NCBI RefSeq assembly: GCF_021390155.1
Contig: NZ_CP089985.1
Span: 620,001 to 684,000, forward strand
Source: Pseudomonas sp. HN11
Lineage (GTDB): Bacteria > Pseudomonadota > Gammaproteobacteria > Pseudomonadales > Pseudomonadaceae
Direction of reading: 5' to 3'
DNA: 64,000 nt
This document shows, piece after piece, positions 40,227-49,554 of this stretch. The position numbers were made by a program, and so were the translations under genes. Each line of letters starts with the position of its first letter. Within the stretch, counting starts at the first letter, position 1. Under the pieces are notes generated by a model. It saw nothing but the letters and a program-made list of their open reading frames with translations. It was not told where the DNA came from and did not search any database.

Positions 40227-41603
40227 TCATGGGTTGATACGCGTTCGTGGCGTAAAAAAGCGTGACAGCAACAGGCGATCCACTGCCCACACGAGGATCA
40301 ATGAGGCGCCTACCAGCGGGAACAAAATCGCCAGACTGAGCATGATCACTGTCGCGGTTTTCCACTTCGGCAGGTCATGCCGCAGCGGTGGAACCCCCAA
40401 TACTCCGACTGGCCGACGCTTCCACCAAATCACCACGCCGCTGACCGCGCTGAGCAGAATCATCAGGCAAATCAGCAGCACGATCAGCTGATTGACCCAA
40501 CCGAACATTTTGCCCTCGTGCAGCATCACGCCGGTTTCGGTGGCGCGCGCAATGGTGTTGTAGTGTTCCCAGCGCACATCGGCCAGCACCTTGCCGGTGT
40601 ACTGGTCCACGTGCAGGGTGGCGTCATTGCGTGGGTCATTGGCGAACACTGCGACGGTGAATACGCCTTCGGCCGTGGTGGGGAAGGTGATGCTGTAGCC
40701 GGGCTCGACATGGCGTGCAGTGGCCAGGTCGACCACTTGTTGCAGGCGCAAGGTGGGCGCCGCCGGGACTGAGTGCATGGCGCCGTGGTTCATGTGTTCG
40801 GCATGGTCGCCGGACATCGGCATCGGCGTGTTTTCCATGGCCCAGGGCACGGTCTGTTGGCTGGCCGTATTGAGCACGCGGGCCTGCTGGTCCGACTGCG
40901 GCACGTTGTTCCACATCGCCGCCGGGAAGGTGTTCCACAGGTCGGCATATTGCTTGCCCCAGAAGCCGGTCCAGGTCATGCCGCTGAGCAGCATCACCAG
41001 CAGCAGTGACGCGCCCCAGAAACCGGTGATCGCGTGCAGGTCGCGCCAAAGCACCCGGCCGCGACTGTTGAACCGCGGCCACAGCACACCCGCCGAGGAC
41101 TTGCCGCGCGGCCACCACAGGTACAGCCCCGACACCACCAGCACCACGCCCCAACCGGCGGCGAGCTCCACCAGGCGATCGCCGACGGTGCCGATCATCA
41201 GCTCGCCGTGCAGGGCGCGGGCGATGGCTTGCAGGTTGTACTTCGCGTCCTGCTCGCCGAGGACCGTGCCGTGATACGGGTCGACGAAGACGGTCACTTC
41301 GCGGCCTCTGTTGTGCATTACGAATTGCGCGCTGCTGGTGCTGTCGGCAGGAGGCAGGTATTTGCTGATCGTGGCCGTGGGGTAAGCGGCCTTGGCACGC
41401 TGTAGTTGCTCATCGGCACTCAGTGCGTGCTCGGCGGCCTGGACTTTGAGCAGGTTGCCGTACATCAGCGGGTCCAGTTGGGGTTTGAACAGGTAGATGA
41501 TGCCGGTCAGGGCCAGCAGCACCATGAAAGGAGCGACGAAGAGGCCGGCGTAGAAGTGCCAGCGCCAGGCCAGGTTGTAGAAGGAAATTTTTTGAGTGCT
41601 CAT
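40227..41603 (-). CDS. PepSY-domain inner-membrane protein (PepSY_TM family)
   Basis: The protein has 458 residues from the ATG at 41603 (MSTQKISFYNLAWRWHFYAGLFVAPFM), with GGAG 7 bases upstream; an in-frame ATG 15 bases earlier has no ribosome site. It has four main membrane segments (about 15-40, 150-170, 200-220 and 385-440) with PepSY-type periplasmic segments between, such as VFVDPYHGTVLGEQD and LHVDQYTGKVLADVRW. A Met/His-rich loop (PMPMSGDHAEHMNHGAMHS, near residue 270) could bind copper. Family members often accompany TonB receptors and are proposed to reduce or handle metals. It follows the OprC gene by 43 bp. Confidence 0.88.
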   Translation of the reverse strand: MSTQKISFYNLAWRWHFYAGLFVAPFMVLLALTGIIYLFKPQLDPLMYGNLLKVQAAEHALSADEQLQRAKAAYPTATISKYLPPADSTSSAQFVMHNRGREVTVFVDPYHGTVLGEQDAKYNLQAIARALHGELMIGTVGDRLVELAAGWGVVLVVSGLYLWWPRGKSSAGVLWPRFNSRGRVLWRDLHAITGFWGASLLLVMLLSGMTWTGFWGKQYADLWNTFPAAMWNNVPQSDQQARVLNTASQQTVPWAMENTPMPMSGDHAEHMNHGAMHSVPAAPTLRLQQVVDLATARHVEPGYSITFPTTAEGVFTVAVFANDPRNDATLHVDQYTGKVLADVRWEHYNTIARATETGVMLHEGKMFGWVNQLIVLLICLMILLSAVSGVVIWWKRRPVGVLGVPPLRHDLPKWKTATVIMLSLAILFPLVGASLILVWAVDRLLLSRFFTPRTRINP

Positions 41604-41646
41604 CGGGATGCTCCGCAAGGCTTTAAAAATTTTGTCAGTTAAGCTT

Positions 41647-43707
41647 TTAGAAGCTCATATCGACTTGGGTCCAGAGCGTGCGCCCTGGCTCCTTGATGGC
41701 TTGCGGGTCACTGGCCGGGTAACCGAACCCGGCGTTGCCGGCCAGGTTCAGGTGCTCGGCGTAGGCCTTGCCGAACAGGTTGTCGACACCGGTGCTGACC
41801 TTCAAGTATTTGTTGATGCGATACGCCGCGTTCAGCGAGAACACGCCAAAACCGCCGCTCTTGTCGAAGTCCTTGCCGACCACGTTGCCCTTGTTCTGGT
41901 CGATGCGGTTTTGTGCGGCGACCACACGCCACAGCGCGCCAGCGCTCCAGTCATCCTCGCTGTAGGTGAGGCCCAGGCGCGCGTCCAGCGGTGGCATTTG
42001 CGGCAGCGCCTTGCCGTCGCTGCTGTTCTTGCCCCAGGCGTAGGCGAGGGTGGCATCGGCTTTCCAGTTGCGCGTCAGCTTGTACGCCGCGCCCAGTTCG
42101 CCGCCCATGATGCGTGCGTCGACGTTGCGGGCCTGGGAGGTGGTGCCCATCATTCCGGGCCGGTAGTCGAACAGGATGAAGTCCTGTACTCGGCCGATGT
42201 AACCCGACGCCCAGGCTTCAAGGTCTTCGGCTTTGTACTGCGCGCCGAAATCGAGTTGGGTGGTTTTCTCCGGCTTCACGCCGTCGAAGGCATTCACCGA
42301 ACCGGTCGCGCCGGTGTTGGGCGAAAACAGCTCCCAGTAGTCGGGGAAACGTTCCGAGTGGCCCAGGCCTGCATAGAGGGTGGTGGGGCTGTCGGCCATG
42401 TCGTGTTCATAACGCACGAAGCCTGATGGCAAGGTATCGGCGCGTGAGTTGTCGGCGGTCGGGTTGGGGCGTGTCATCATGCCGGAACCGGTGCTCTGCC
42501 GGAAATCCTTGGCCGAGGCGCGGTCCAGCCGCGCTCCGGTGATCAGGCGTTCGCGGTCGGCGGCGTACCAGGTGAGTTCGCCGAACACGCCGTAGTTGTG
42601 GAAGTTGGCGTCCTTGACCCGTGGCAGGTCCTTGTAGGTATCGATACCCATGCTGCTGCGCTGGCGATGTTCGTTGGTCTGCGCATCGAGGCCGCCGATC
42701 AACTGCACATCGGCCCAGCGCCAGGTGGCCTTGAAGCGCGCGCCGAGGGTGCGGCGGTCGACGTTGGACGCCATGGGGCCGGCCATCATGCCGGTGCCCG
42801 AGGGCGTGCGTAGGCTGTAGTTGTCCATCACGTGATCGGCATAGTTGTAGTAGACCCGGGCTTCGACCTTGTCGAGGACTTCGCCAATGTTGGATTTTTC
42901 GAAACGCAGCCCCAGGCTTTCGCGCAGGAACTGCGAGCCGTCCATGCCGCGCCCGGCGTAACGCGCTTCGCCATCGCCACGGCCGGCGGTGAGTTCCAGC
43001 AAGGTGTCGGCGTCGGGAGTAAAGCCGACGGCCACGTCGCCGTTCCATTTGTCGTAGCGCGAGGCGACGGTGTCGTTGTTGCCGTCCTTGTAGTCGTCAG
43101 CGTGGGCCTGGTTGCCGATCACCCGCACATAGCCGAGCGGACCACCGGCGGCGGCGTCGATGACCTTGTCGAAACGCCCGTTGGAACCGGCCAGCACACG
43201 GGCGTTGAGGCGTGTGCCCAGTTCGCCGAACTGCTCCGGTTCACGCTCGAACAGGACGGTGCCGGCCGAAGCACCGGGGCCCCATAGCACGGTCTGCGGG
43301 CCTTTGATCACGGTGAGTTTGTCGTAGGTTTCCGGTGAGATGTACGAGGTGGGCGCATCCATGCGGCCGGGGCAGGCGCCGAGCATCATGCTGCCGTTGG
43401 TGAGGATATTCAGGCGCGAGCCAAACATGCCGCGCAGCACCGGGTCGCCATTGGTGCCGCCATTGCGCACCAGGGCGAAGCCGGGGATGGTCTTGAGGTA
43501 ATCGCCGCCATCGCTGGCGGGCACCGGTTGGCGCGGGTCTTTCGGGTTGGTGATCACGGTCAGCGGTGAGCTGGGACCGATCGCGGTAATGACGGTGGGG
43601 CTCAATTCATTTTCGTCGGCGTGAGCCATCGGAGCCAGCAGTGCGCCGCACAGAACGGCGAACACGGGAGTACATCCCAAACGGGTGTCAGCAGAAAACC
43701 TGGACAT
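41647..43707 (-). CDS. oprC: TonB-dependent copper receptor OprC
   Basis: The protein has 686 residues from the ATG at 43707 (MSRFSADTRL), with GGA 8 bases upstream, and a signal peptide ending PMAHADE. The plug domain shows GGDYLKTIPGFALVRNGGTNGDPVLRGMFGSRLNILTNG followed by GACPGRMDAPTSYISPETYD. The C-x3-M within it is the copper-binding motif reported for P. aeruginosa OprC. The beta-barrel ends in GRTLWTQVDMSF, with a terminal Phe for assembly. It imports copper across the outer membrane with TonB energy. It lies in a copper cluster between a DUF2946 gene and the PepSY gene. Confidence 0.95.
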   Translation of the reverse strand: MSRFSADTRLGCTPVFAVLCGALLAPMAHADENELSPTVITAIGPSSPLTVITNPKDPRQPVPASDGGDYLKTIPGFALVRNGGTNGDPVLRGMFGSRLNILTNGSMMLGACPGRMDAPTSYISPETYDKLTVIKGPQTVLWGPGASAGTVLFEREPEQFGELGTRLNARVLAGSNGRFDKVIDAAAGGPLGYVRVIGNQAHADDYKDGNNDTVASRYDKWNGDVAVGFTPDADTLLELTAGRGDGEARYAGRGMDGSQFLRESLGLRFEKSNIGEVLDKVEARVYYNYADHVMDNYSLRTPSGTGMMAGPMASNVDRRTLGARFKATWRWADVQLIGGLDAQTNEHRQRSSMGIDTYKDLPRVKDANFHNYGVFGELTWYAADRERLITGARLDRASAKDFRQSTGSGMMTRPNPTADNSRADTLPSGFVRYEHDMADSPTTLYAGLGHSERFPDYWELFSPNTGATGSVNAFDGVKPEKTTQLDFGAQYKAEDLEAWASGYIGRVQDFILFDYRPGMMGTTSQARNVDARIMGGELGAAYKLTRNWKADATLAYAWGKNSSDGKALPQMPPLDARLGLTYSEDDWSAGALWRVVAAQNRIDQNKGNVVGKDFDKSGGFGVFSLNAAYRINKYLKVSTGVDNLFGKAYAEHLNLAGNAGFGYPASDPQAIKEPGRTLWTQVDMSF

Positions 43708-43800
43708 GACAAATTCCATCAATCAATCGTAAACAACACGGCCAGCAGCCTGCGGCTGTCTGTCTGAAGTCGGCCGGGGTGAAGTAACGCTGTGAAGGGC

Positions 43801-44190
43801 TTACGAGATGATGGGCGGCGCGCGACTGCGGGCGCCGGGGAAGATGCTCTGCCGGGCATGGCCCAGGCGTGTGGCGGCGGTGAGGGTGTTGGCGGGTGGC
43901 GGATTGCTCAGGGTGAAGCTGGAAACGCCGCCGGGCAGGGCGGGGCAACTGTACAGCAGGTCACAATAGCCGCACTTGGACCAGAGGGCGTGGTGTTCGT
44001 CAGGGGCTTTGGAATGATGGGACTCGCCGTGGTCCATCGGCATGTCCATTGACATACCGGCGTGATGATCCATCGGCATCGCTTGGGAAATCAGCGGACC
44101 GATAAAGATCATCAGCATGGCGAACAGGCTGATCCAACCGCCGCGTCTTACGCGAGCGTGTGGAGAGAGCATAGCGCGAGGGGCGCCCAT
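43801..44190 (-). CDS. DUF2946 protein, Met/His-rich
   Basis: This is a 129-residue protein with an N-terminal membrane helix or signal (WISLFAMLMIFIGPLISQAMP). A Met/His-rich run follows (MPMDHHAGMSMDMPMDHG), then HHALWSKCGYCDLLYSCPALPGG with CxxC and a third Cys, the core of DUF2946. The clustering of Met, His and Cys suggests copper binding in the periplasm. It starts 12 bp after the PCu(A)C gene. Start alternatives exist at the Met at residue 7. No function is established for the family. Confidence 0.85.
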   Translation of the reverse strand: MGAPRAMLSPHARVRRGGWISLFAMLMIFIGPLISQAMPMDHHAGMSMDMPMDHGESHHSKAPDEHHALWSKCGYCDLLYSCPALPGGVSSFTLSNPPPANTLTAATRLGHARQSIFPGARSRAPPIIS

Positions 44191-44201
44191 CGGGAGTCTG
44201 C

Positions 44202-44684
44202 CTACTGGGCGTGCTTATGCTCGTGGGTGGCCATCGGCGGCGTTTTTTGCACCGACACTTCCACCTCGACCTTGCCAGCTTTCTCAAAGGTCAGGGTCAG
44301 CGGGAATTGCTTGCCATCGGCCAACAGGCTGCGGTCTTTGAGGCCCAGCAGCATCACGTGGTACGCCATGGGCGCGAAGGTCAGGTCACCCTTGGCCGGC
44401 ACGGCGACGCTGGGCACCTGCTGCATCTTCATCAGGTCGCCTTGCATGACGTGCTCATGCAGCTCGGCCTTGTCCGCCACCGGCGTCTCGACGCTGAGCA
44501 GGCGGTCTGGGGATTCACCGGTGTTATGAATCACAAAATAGGCCGCAACAGTCGGCGCATTCGGCGGCAACTCTTGGGACCAGGGTTCGCTGACCACTAG
44601 GTCACCGGTCTTGTAGTCCTCGGCATTGGCGGCACTGAACACCGGCAGCAACAGCGCAGCCAGAAGCAGGGAAGATTTGAGCAT
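44202..44684 (-). CDS. Periplasmic copper chaperone PCu(A)C
   Basis: The protein has 160 residues from the ATG at 44684 (MLKSSLLLAALLLPVFSAANAED), with a clean signal peptide. The copper site pattern H(M)...M...HxM is visible as ELHEHVMQGDLMKMQQV and AYHVMLLGL, and LLADGKQFPLTLTFEKAGKVEVEVSV is also typical of the family. PCu(A)C binds Cu(I) in the periplasm and can deliver it to cytochrome oxidase. The His-rich tail HEHKHAQ may be an extra metal site. It lies between two DUF2946 genes. Confidence 0.95.
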   Translation of the reverse strand: MLKSSLLLAALLLPVFSAANAEDYKTGDLVVSEPWSQELPPNAPTVAAYFVIHNTGESPDRLLSVETPVADKAELHEHVMQGDLMKMQQVPSVAVPAKGDLTFAPMAYHVMLLGLKDRSLLADGKQFPLTLTFEKAGKVEVEVSVQKTPPMATHEHKHAQ

Positions 44685-44730
44685 GGCAGTTCTCCAGAAC
44701 GGTTCTAAACGCAGTTCACTTGCGAAGACA

Positions 44731-45126
44731 TCAGACCGTTGGAGAGGCACGTGGGTTGAGGCTTGGCCATTGCTGGCGCGGAGTAGGGCTTTGCAGCCGG
44801 GGCGGCGGCAAGCTCTGTGAGGTATTGAATTGGGTGAGGAACAACTGCGGCACATGCCCCGGCAACGCCACCAATGGCGTCGAGCCCGAGCAACACCAGC
44901 AATGCTGCATGGTGGAGTGATCGTCCTGCTGCGGCGCCGGAATCTCCAGCTTGCCCAGGGCGATGGTCTTCAGGCTCTCGCCATTGGAGGAACAGAAACT
45001 GCCCCACAGCAACTGCTGCACCGGGTCCTGGGACTGTTGCATCGCGCTGGCCATCGGCATGGCAAAGGCGTTGAACAGCACTGCGAGGCAGGCGATCCAG
45101 GCGATTGCGAAGCGTTGACGGGCCAT
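44731..45126 (-). CDS. DUF2946 protein, second copy, first gene of the copper cluster
   Basis: The protein has 131 residues from the ATG at 45126 (MARQRFAIAWIACLAVLFNAFAMPMASAM); a TTG three codons earlier is a weaker start. It has a signal or membrane segment at 8-30. The DUF2946 core is MQHCWCCSGSTPLVALPGHVPQL, with a C-W-C-C cluster close to His. It probably handles copper in the periplasm. It is diverged from the other DUF2946 protein of the cluster and heads the minus-strand run toward PCu(A)C, OprC and the PepSY protein. Confidence 0.82.
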   Translation of the reverse strand: MARQRFAIAWIACLAVLFNAFAMPMASAMQQSQDPVQQLLWGSFCSSNGESLKTIALGKLEIPAPQQDDHSTMQHCWCCSGSTPLVALPGHVPQLFLTQFNTSQSLPPPRLQSPTPRQQWPSLNPRASPTV

Positions 45127-45149
45127 GGCGGACAATCCGTAGGGTTAAA

Positions 45150-45176
45150 CGATCAGGCAGGTATTTAGCCTGATCG
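45150..45176. promoter_or_regulatory. Perfect inverted repeat upstream of the copper cluster
   Basis: CGATCAGGC (45150-45158) is inverted as GCCTGATCG (45168-45176) with 9 bp between. It lies 24 bp upstream of the first DUF2946 start and downstream of the toxin-antitoxin genes, so it could be either an operator for the copper genes or a terminator for the preceding pair. The lack of a long T-run favours an operator. Confidence 0.45.
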
Positions 45177-45223
45177 GTAGGGATAAGTAAAAAGGGGCGG
45201 TGTGGTTTGGTGTCGCAGTGCTA

Positions 45224-45511
45224 TCAGATAGCGGTGGCGTGAAGTTTGAGGCCCAACGCTTTCATGACTTTCATGATAGTCGCGAATTCGGGATTGCCAG
45301 TGGCGGAGAGGGCTTTGTACAGGCTTTCGCGTCCGAGACCGGCGTCGCGGGCGATTTGGGTCATGCCCTGGGCGCGGGCGATGTTGTTCAGGGCTGAACG
45401 AATCAGCAAGCCGTCGCCGGAGTCCTCTTCGAAAGAGGCTTCAAGGTACTCGGCCATGTCCTCGGGAGTCTTGAGGTGCTCAGCGATGTCGAAGTCTTTA
45501 AATTGAGTCAT
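45224..45511 (-). CDS. Type II antitoxin, HigA-like / putative addiction module antidote
   Basis: The protein has 95 residues. The N-terminal AEHLKTPEDMAEYLEASFEEDSGDGLLIRSALNNIARAQGMTQIARDAGLGRESLYKALSATGNPEFATIMKVMKALGLKL matches the addiction-module antidote family with a Xre-like helix-turn-helix (MTQIARDAGLGRESLYKAL). It neutralises the partner toxin and usually represses its own operon. Its ATG overlaps the toxin stop by 4 bases, so the toxin gene is first, as in higBA modules. Confidence 0.92.
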   Translation of the reverse strand: MTQFKDFDIAEHLKTPEDMAEYLEASFEEDSGDGLLIRSALNNIARAQGMTQIARDAGLGRESLYKALSATGNPEFATIMKVMKALGLKLHATAI

Positions 45512-45816
45512 GAGTCACTCCTTATTCCAAATTCATCAGCCATTTCTTTAGCGCGCTGGATATCGCGTTTTTGCGTGGATTTATCGCCACCTATCAACAA
45601 CAGGTAAACCACTTCGTCAACGCGTGTGAAGTAAACCCGGTATCCAGGGCCATAGTGGATGCGCATTTCTGATACGCCATTTCCTACGGGTGCGCAGTCT
45701 CCGAAGTTACCCCTCGTTGCGTTATCCAATCTTGTCAACACACGACCACGGGCTGGCCTGCTGCGTGACGAATCAAGCCACTCTTGAAACTCGTCGGATC
45801 TCTTGAATCGAATCAT
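45508..45816 (-). CDS. Type II toxin, RelE/ParE superfamily (HigB-like)
   Basis: The protein has 102 residues from the ATG at 45816 (MIRFKRSDEFQEWLDSSRSRPARGRVLTRLDNATRGNFGD). The RIHYGPGYRVYFTRVDEVVYLLLIGGDKSTQKRDIQRAKEMADEF portion is typical of the RelE/ParE addiction-killer family; conserved Arg, Tyr and Lys positions are present. These toxins are usually ribosome-dependent mRNA interferases. The open frame extends 17 codons upstream with no homology. It is paired with the downstream antitoxin. Confidence 0.92.
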   Translation of the reverse strand: MIRFKRSDEFQEWLDSSRSRPARGRVLTRLDNATRGNFGDCAPVGNGVSEMRIHYGPGYRVYFTRVDEVVYLLLIGGDKSTQKRDIQRAKEMADEFGIRSDS

Positions 45817-46142
45817 GTTTGATCGTATTCCTTGGGATACAGAATGGCAAGTTGCGATGCGCTGCAAAAGCAGTGCATCTCCATCGCGGATGCTGGTGCG
45901 AATTCGCGAGGAGAGAGGTTAGGGCGGGGGCTTTTGGCTGAACCAGCCAGCTGGTTCGGAGGTGTTTGTAGGGGGATTCGGCTTTTATGAGAAGGCCAAA
46001 TGGTTGGCCATTTAGCGAGTTATTTGAAACGAGAGAAATTGCTCGGCATTGCGCAGTTGATTGATCTGGCACGGTTGCTGACTGATCGTGTGAACATGGG
46101 TTTTAGCCCGATGACAACTACGGCCTGATAACGCCATTCAAG
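45817..46142. other. Intergenic stretch between the toxin-antitoxin pair and cobK
   Basis: No convincing gene is seen. It holds a perfect palindrome GAACCAGC-CA-GCTGGTTC (45940-45957), about 125 bp upstream of the toxin start, which could be an operator. It also holds a GGCCAAATGGTTGGCCATTT inverted repeat (about 45995-46014). The remainder is lower in GC than its surroundings by eye. The REP doublet follows. Confidence 0.5.
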
Positions 46143-46230
46143 TGTGGGAGCGGGCTTGCCCGCGATTGCGGTACTCAGTTACTCATGAGTCGGCTGACAG
46201 GACGCCATCGCGGGCAAGTCCGCTCCCACA
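46143..46230. repeat. REP doublet (REPIN-like) downstream of cobK
   Basis: TGTGGGAGCGGGCTTGCCCGCGAT is mirrored by ATCGCGGGCAAGTCCGCTCCCACA with about 40 bp between. It lies just after the cobK stop (minus strand). It belongs to the same REP class as 21271-21358. Confidence 0.88.
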
Positions 46231-46247
46231 GGGGATTTTGTGGTGTC

Positions 46248-46967
46248 TTAGAGCGTGGTGATTGCCTGTAGTAGCGCAGGCACGGTGGTGAACTCTCGAT
46301 CTACCTGAGCCAGAACGGGCCGCTTCAACACCAACACCGGCACCCCAAGCTCCCTTGCCACTTCCAGCTTCGGCTCCGTCGCCGTACTGCCGCTGTTCTT
46401 GCTGATCAACACATCAATCCCGCGTCGCTCGAACAGTGCACGCTCGTCCTCGATCAAAAACGGTCCCCGCTCTCCAATCACTTCACACCGCTCATTCCCC
46501 GGATAAACATCCAGTGCACGCAGCGTCCAGAATTGCTCCGCTGGGATCTCATCAAGGTGCTGCAACGGCTCACGCCCCAACGTGAACAGCGGACGCTTGA
46601 AGGGTTTGAGTGCTTCAATCAACGCGGCCCAATCACTGACCTCGCGCCAGTCATCCCCCGCGTGCGGCTGCCACGCCGGGCGGCGCAAGGCCCAACAAGG
46701 CACGCCGCTCAACCGCGCAGCCTCGGCCGCATTGCGGCTGATCTGCGCTGCATACGGATGGGTCGCGTCGAGAATCAGGCTAATCCCCTCATCCTGAACA
46801 AACCGCGCCAAGCCCTCGGGTCCGCCGTAACCGCCCACCCGTACTTGGCATATCAGGTCAGTCGGCACTCGGCCCACACCGGCCAAACTGTAGATATGTT
46901 CCGGGCCCAATGTACGGGCAATGGCTAGCGCTTCAGTCACGCCGCCCAACAGCAGGATGCGTTTCAT
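46248..46967 (-). CDS. cobK: Precorrin-6A reductase CobK
   Basis: The protein has 239 residues from the ATG at 46967 ([20 protein letters not shown]), which overlaps the cobL stop (ATGA). The [20 protein letters not shown] region and GRTG-like first loop GGVTEA are conserved in CobK/CbiJ. It reduces precorrin-6A to dihydro-precorrin-6A with NADPH in aerobic cobalamin synthesis. The C-terminal [30 protein letters not shown] is also family-typical. Confidence 0.95.
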   Translation of the reverse strand: MKRILLLGGVTEALAIARTLGPEHIYSLAGVGRVPTDLICQVRVGGYGGPEGLARFVQDEGISLILDATHPYAAQISRNAAEAARLSGVPCWALRRPAWQPHAGDDWREVSDWAALIEALKPFKRPLFTLGREPLQHLDEIPAEQFWTLRALDVYPGNERCEVIGERGPFLIEDERALFERRGIDVLISKNSGSTATEPKLEVARELGVPVLVLKRPVLAQVDREFTTVPALLQAITTL

Positions 46968-48169
46968 AGCGGCTTGACCACTTCCAGCAACATGATCGGC
47001 AGCGCCTGTCGCCACGTATCGAATTCGCCCAGCGGCTGGGCCTGGGCGACATGGATACGCGTCAGTTCGCCGCCATGACGCGCACGCCAGTCCATCAAGG
47101 TTATTTCGCTTTGCAGGGTCACAGCATTGGCGACCAGTCGCCCGCCCGGCCGCAGCTGTTGCCAGCAGGTGTCGAGCACGCCGTCGCGGGTGACGCCGCC
47201 GCCGATGAAGATGGCGTCCGGGGCTTCCAGGCCGTTCAATGCATCCGGCGCTTTGCCGCGAACCAGTTGCAGGCCCGGCACGCCCAGGGCGTCGCGGTTG
47301 TGTTCGATCAGGCCCTGGCGACCTTCATCCGCTTCAATCGCTACTGCCCGGCAGCTCTGATGAGTGCGCATCCATTCAATGCCAATGGAGCCGCTGCCCG
47401 CGCCGACGTCCCACAACAGTTCGCCGGGCATCGGCGCGAGGCGGGCGAGGGTCATCGCGCGTACATCGCGTTTGGTCAGTTGGCCGTCGTTTTTGAACGC
47501 GGAATCCGGCAAGCCCGCCAGGCTCGACAGGCGAGGTGTTTTGCTTGAGGCCACGCAGTCGATGGCGACCAGATTCAAAACGGCGACTGAAGCGTGTAGC
47601 CAATCCGCCGCCAGCCCATCAATGCGCCGCTCGTCTACGCCGCCCAGGTGTTCAAACACAGAAACGCGGCTCGACCCAAAACCGGATTCAGCCAGCAAAG
47701 AGGCAATCAGCGCCGGACTGCGACCGTCATTACTCAACACCAACAAGCGCACGCCACTGGCCAAATGCGCATTCAGTGCCGCCAACGGCCGAGCCACAAC
47801 GGACAACGTCACCACCTCTTGCAACGGCCAGCCCAACCGCGCTGCCGCCAACGACACCGACGACGGTGCGGGCAAGATCAACAACTCTTCAGCCGCCACC
47901 TGTCGTGCCAGACTCGCGCCCACGCCATAGAACATCGGATCTCCACTGGCCAACACACACACCGGCTCGCCACGCCGCGCCAGCACCGGCTCCAGGGAAA
48001 ACGGGCTAGGCCACAGCTCACGCTCGCCGCGAATACACACCGGCAACAGGTCCAACTGGCGCTGAGCACCTATAATTCGCGTGGCGCGCAACAGGGCATG
48101 CCGGGCATTCCTGCCCAGGCCCTTGAAGCCGTCTTCACCGATGCCTACAACCGTCAGCCAGGGCGACAT
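46964..48169 (-). CDS. cobL: Precorrin-6Y C5,15-methyltransferase (decarboxylating) CobL
   Basis: The 401-residue protein is a natural fusion of CbiE and CbiT domains. The N-terminal tetrapyrrole methylase (about 1-200) has [12 protein letters not shown] and [18 protein letters not shown]. The C-terminal Rossmann methyltransferase (about 220-400) has [17 protein letters not shown]. It methylates C5 and C15 and removes the C12 acetate carboxyl. It is divergent from cobG with 95 bp between and translationally coupled to cobK. Confidence 0.96.
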   Translation of the reverse strand: MSPWLTVVGIGEDGFKGLGRNARHALLRATRIIGAQRQLDLLPVCIRGERELWPSPFSLEPVLARRGEPVCVLASGDPMFYGVGASLARQVAAEELLILPAPSSVSLAAARLGWPLQEVVTLSVVARPLAALNAHLASGVRLLVLSNDGRSPALIASLLAESGFGSSRVSVFEHLGGVDERRIDGLAADWLHASVAVLNLVAIDCVASSKTPRLSSLAGLPDSAFKNDGQLTKRDVRAMTLARLAPMPGELLWDVGAGSGSIGIEWMRTHQSCRAVAIEADEGRQGLIEHNRDALGVPGLQLVRGKAPDALNGLEAPDAIFIGGGVTRDGVLDTCWQQLRPGGRLVANAVTLQSEITLMDWRARHGGELTRIHVAQAQPLGEFDTWRQALPIMLLEVVKPL

Positions 48170-48264
48170 AACAATTCCTTGAACGACATCCGACGGGCAG
48201 GCTTTTCATGCCGCCGGACAAAGCAGGCATAATACCGCGCCTTTACCCATCAACCGGTAGCCCC

Positions 48265-49554
48265 GTGAACCAGACGCCCGCTGTAAATACCTTGCGCCCC
48301 TCGGCTTGTCCGGGGTTGCTGCGTATTGTCCAGGCGTTGGATGGCGGGATTTGCCGGATCAAACTGGCCGGTGGTTCGATCACCGCCGCCCAAGCCCACG
48401 TGGTAGCGGATGCAGCCCAGGCTTATGCGCACGGGGTGATCGAGGCGACCAACCGCGCCAATCTGCAGATTCGCGGGATCGGCACTGAAGAACGCGCGCT
48501 GATTGCGATGCTGCTGGCAGCCGACCTCGGGCCCAGCAATGCCGCCGGCGACGACGTGCGCAACCTGATGCTCAGCCCGAGCGCCGGTATCGACCCGCAG
48601 ATGCTCTTCGATACGCGCCCGCTGGCCGAACAGATCCTGAATACCCTGCAAAACCACCCGCGTTTCCATGAGCTGTCGGCCAAGTTCGCTGTGCAGTTGG
48701 ATGGCGGCGAGGCGTTGGCGATGCTCGAACATCACCATGACCTGTGGCTGTCGGCGTTCGTGCGCGATGGCGAGACGCTTCTCGCCTTCGGCCTGGCGGG
48801 TTGTCCGGGGCTGGATGCGCCGCTCGCCGCCGTATCATTGGAGCAGGGCCATGCACTGGTGGTGGCCGTGCTGGAAGCGTTTCTGGACATCGCCACTCCC
48901 GAGCAGACCCGCATGCGGCATTTGTCTGTGGATCACTTGCTGAGTCATCTCAAGCTAGCGCTGCTGCCAGCCGATGGCTTCAAACGCCCGCCCAGCGGCG
49001 CGTTGCTGCACCTCGGCACTTATCCACAGCATCAAAATAACAAGCTCTACGTGGCCGCCATCGCACCCCTGGGGCGCCTCGATTCGACGATGCTCAAGGG
49101 CGTCGCGCAACTCGCGAGCGAATACGGCGACGGCACGCTGCGTTTCACCCCCTGGCAGGGCGTGCTGGTGCCCAGCGTCGTAAACCCTTGCGCCGTCACC
49201 GAACGCCTGGCGCAGCTTGGCTTTCTTTGTTCAATCGACCAACCGCTGGCGCGCATGACCGCCTGCACCGGCTCCAGCGGCTGCGGCAAGGCCTTGGCCG
49301 ACACCAAGGCCGACGCCGTGCAACTCGCGGCCCTGGACACCAGCCACGATGTGCATCTGTCCGGCTGTCCCCGCTCCTGCGCCGCCGCGCACACCGCGCC
49401 GGTCACTTTGCTGGCGGTGAGCCCCGGCCACTACGACCTCTATTTTCGCGATGCAGCCTGGCCCGGCTTTGGCCGGCTGCACGCGCGCAATCTTTCTATT
49501 GAAGCGACGGGCGCCCTGCTGCGCGCTCGCCCACGGAGCAACACCGATGATTGA
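48265..49554 (+). CDS. cobG: Precorrin-3B synthase CobG
   Basis: The protein has 429 residues from the GTG at 48265 (V-NQTPAVNTLRPSACPGLLRIVQALDGGICRIKLAGG). The ATG at 48208 would add 19 residues unlike the family. It is a nitrite/sulfite-reductase-fold monooxygenase. The Fe-S/siroheme-type cysteines are present as CTGSSGC (Cx5C) and GCPRSC (Cx3C). It makes precorrin-3B from precorrin-3A with O2, which marks the aerobic pathway. The 3' end overlaps cobH by 8 bases. Confidence 0.93.
   Translation: MNQTPAVNTLRPSACPGLLRIVQALDGGICRIKLAGGSITAAQAHVVADAAQAYAHGVIEATNRANLQIRGIGTEERALIAMLLAADLGPSNAAGDDVRNLMLSPSAGIDPQMLFDTRPLAEQILNTLQNHPRFHELSAKFAVQLDGGEALAMLEHHHDLWLSAFVRDGETLLAFGLAGCPGLDAPLAAVSLEQGHALVVAVLEAFLDIATPEQTRMRHLSVDHLLSHLKLALLPADGFKRPPSGALLHLGTYPQHQNNKLYVAAIAPLGRLDSTMLKGVAQLASEYGDGTLRFTPWQGVLVPSVVNPCAVTERLAQLGFLCSIDQPLARMTACTGSSGCGKALADTKADAVQLAALDTSHDVHLSGCPRSCAAAHTAPVTLLAVSPGHYDLYFRDAAWPGFGRLHARNLSIEATGALLRARPRSNTDD

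Noticed and set aside
46056..46085. TGGCAC...TTGC resembling a sigma-54 promoter
   Set aside because: The two boxes are only 2 bp apart instead of 5, so the required GG-N10-GC spacing is missing.
48170..48264. Cobalamin riboswitch upstream of cobG or cobL
   Set aside because: The divergent gap is only 95 bp and shows no B12-box-like conserved segment. A full riboswitch would not fit.
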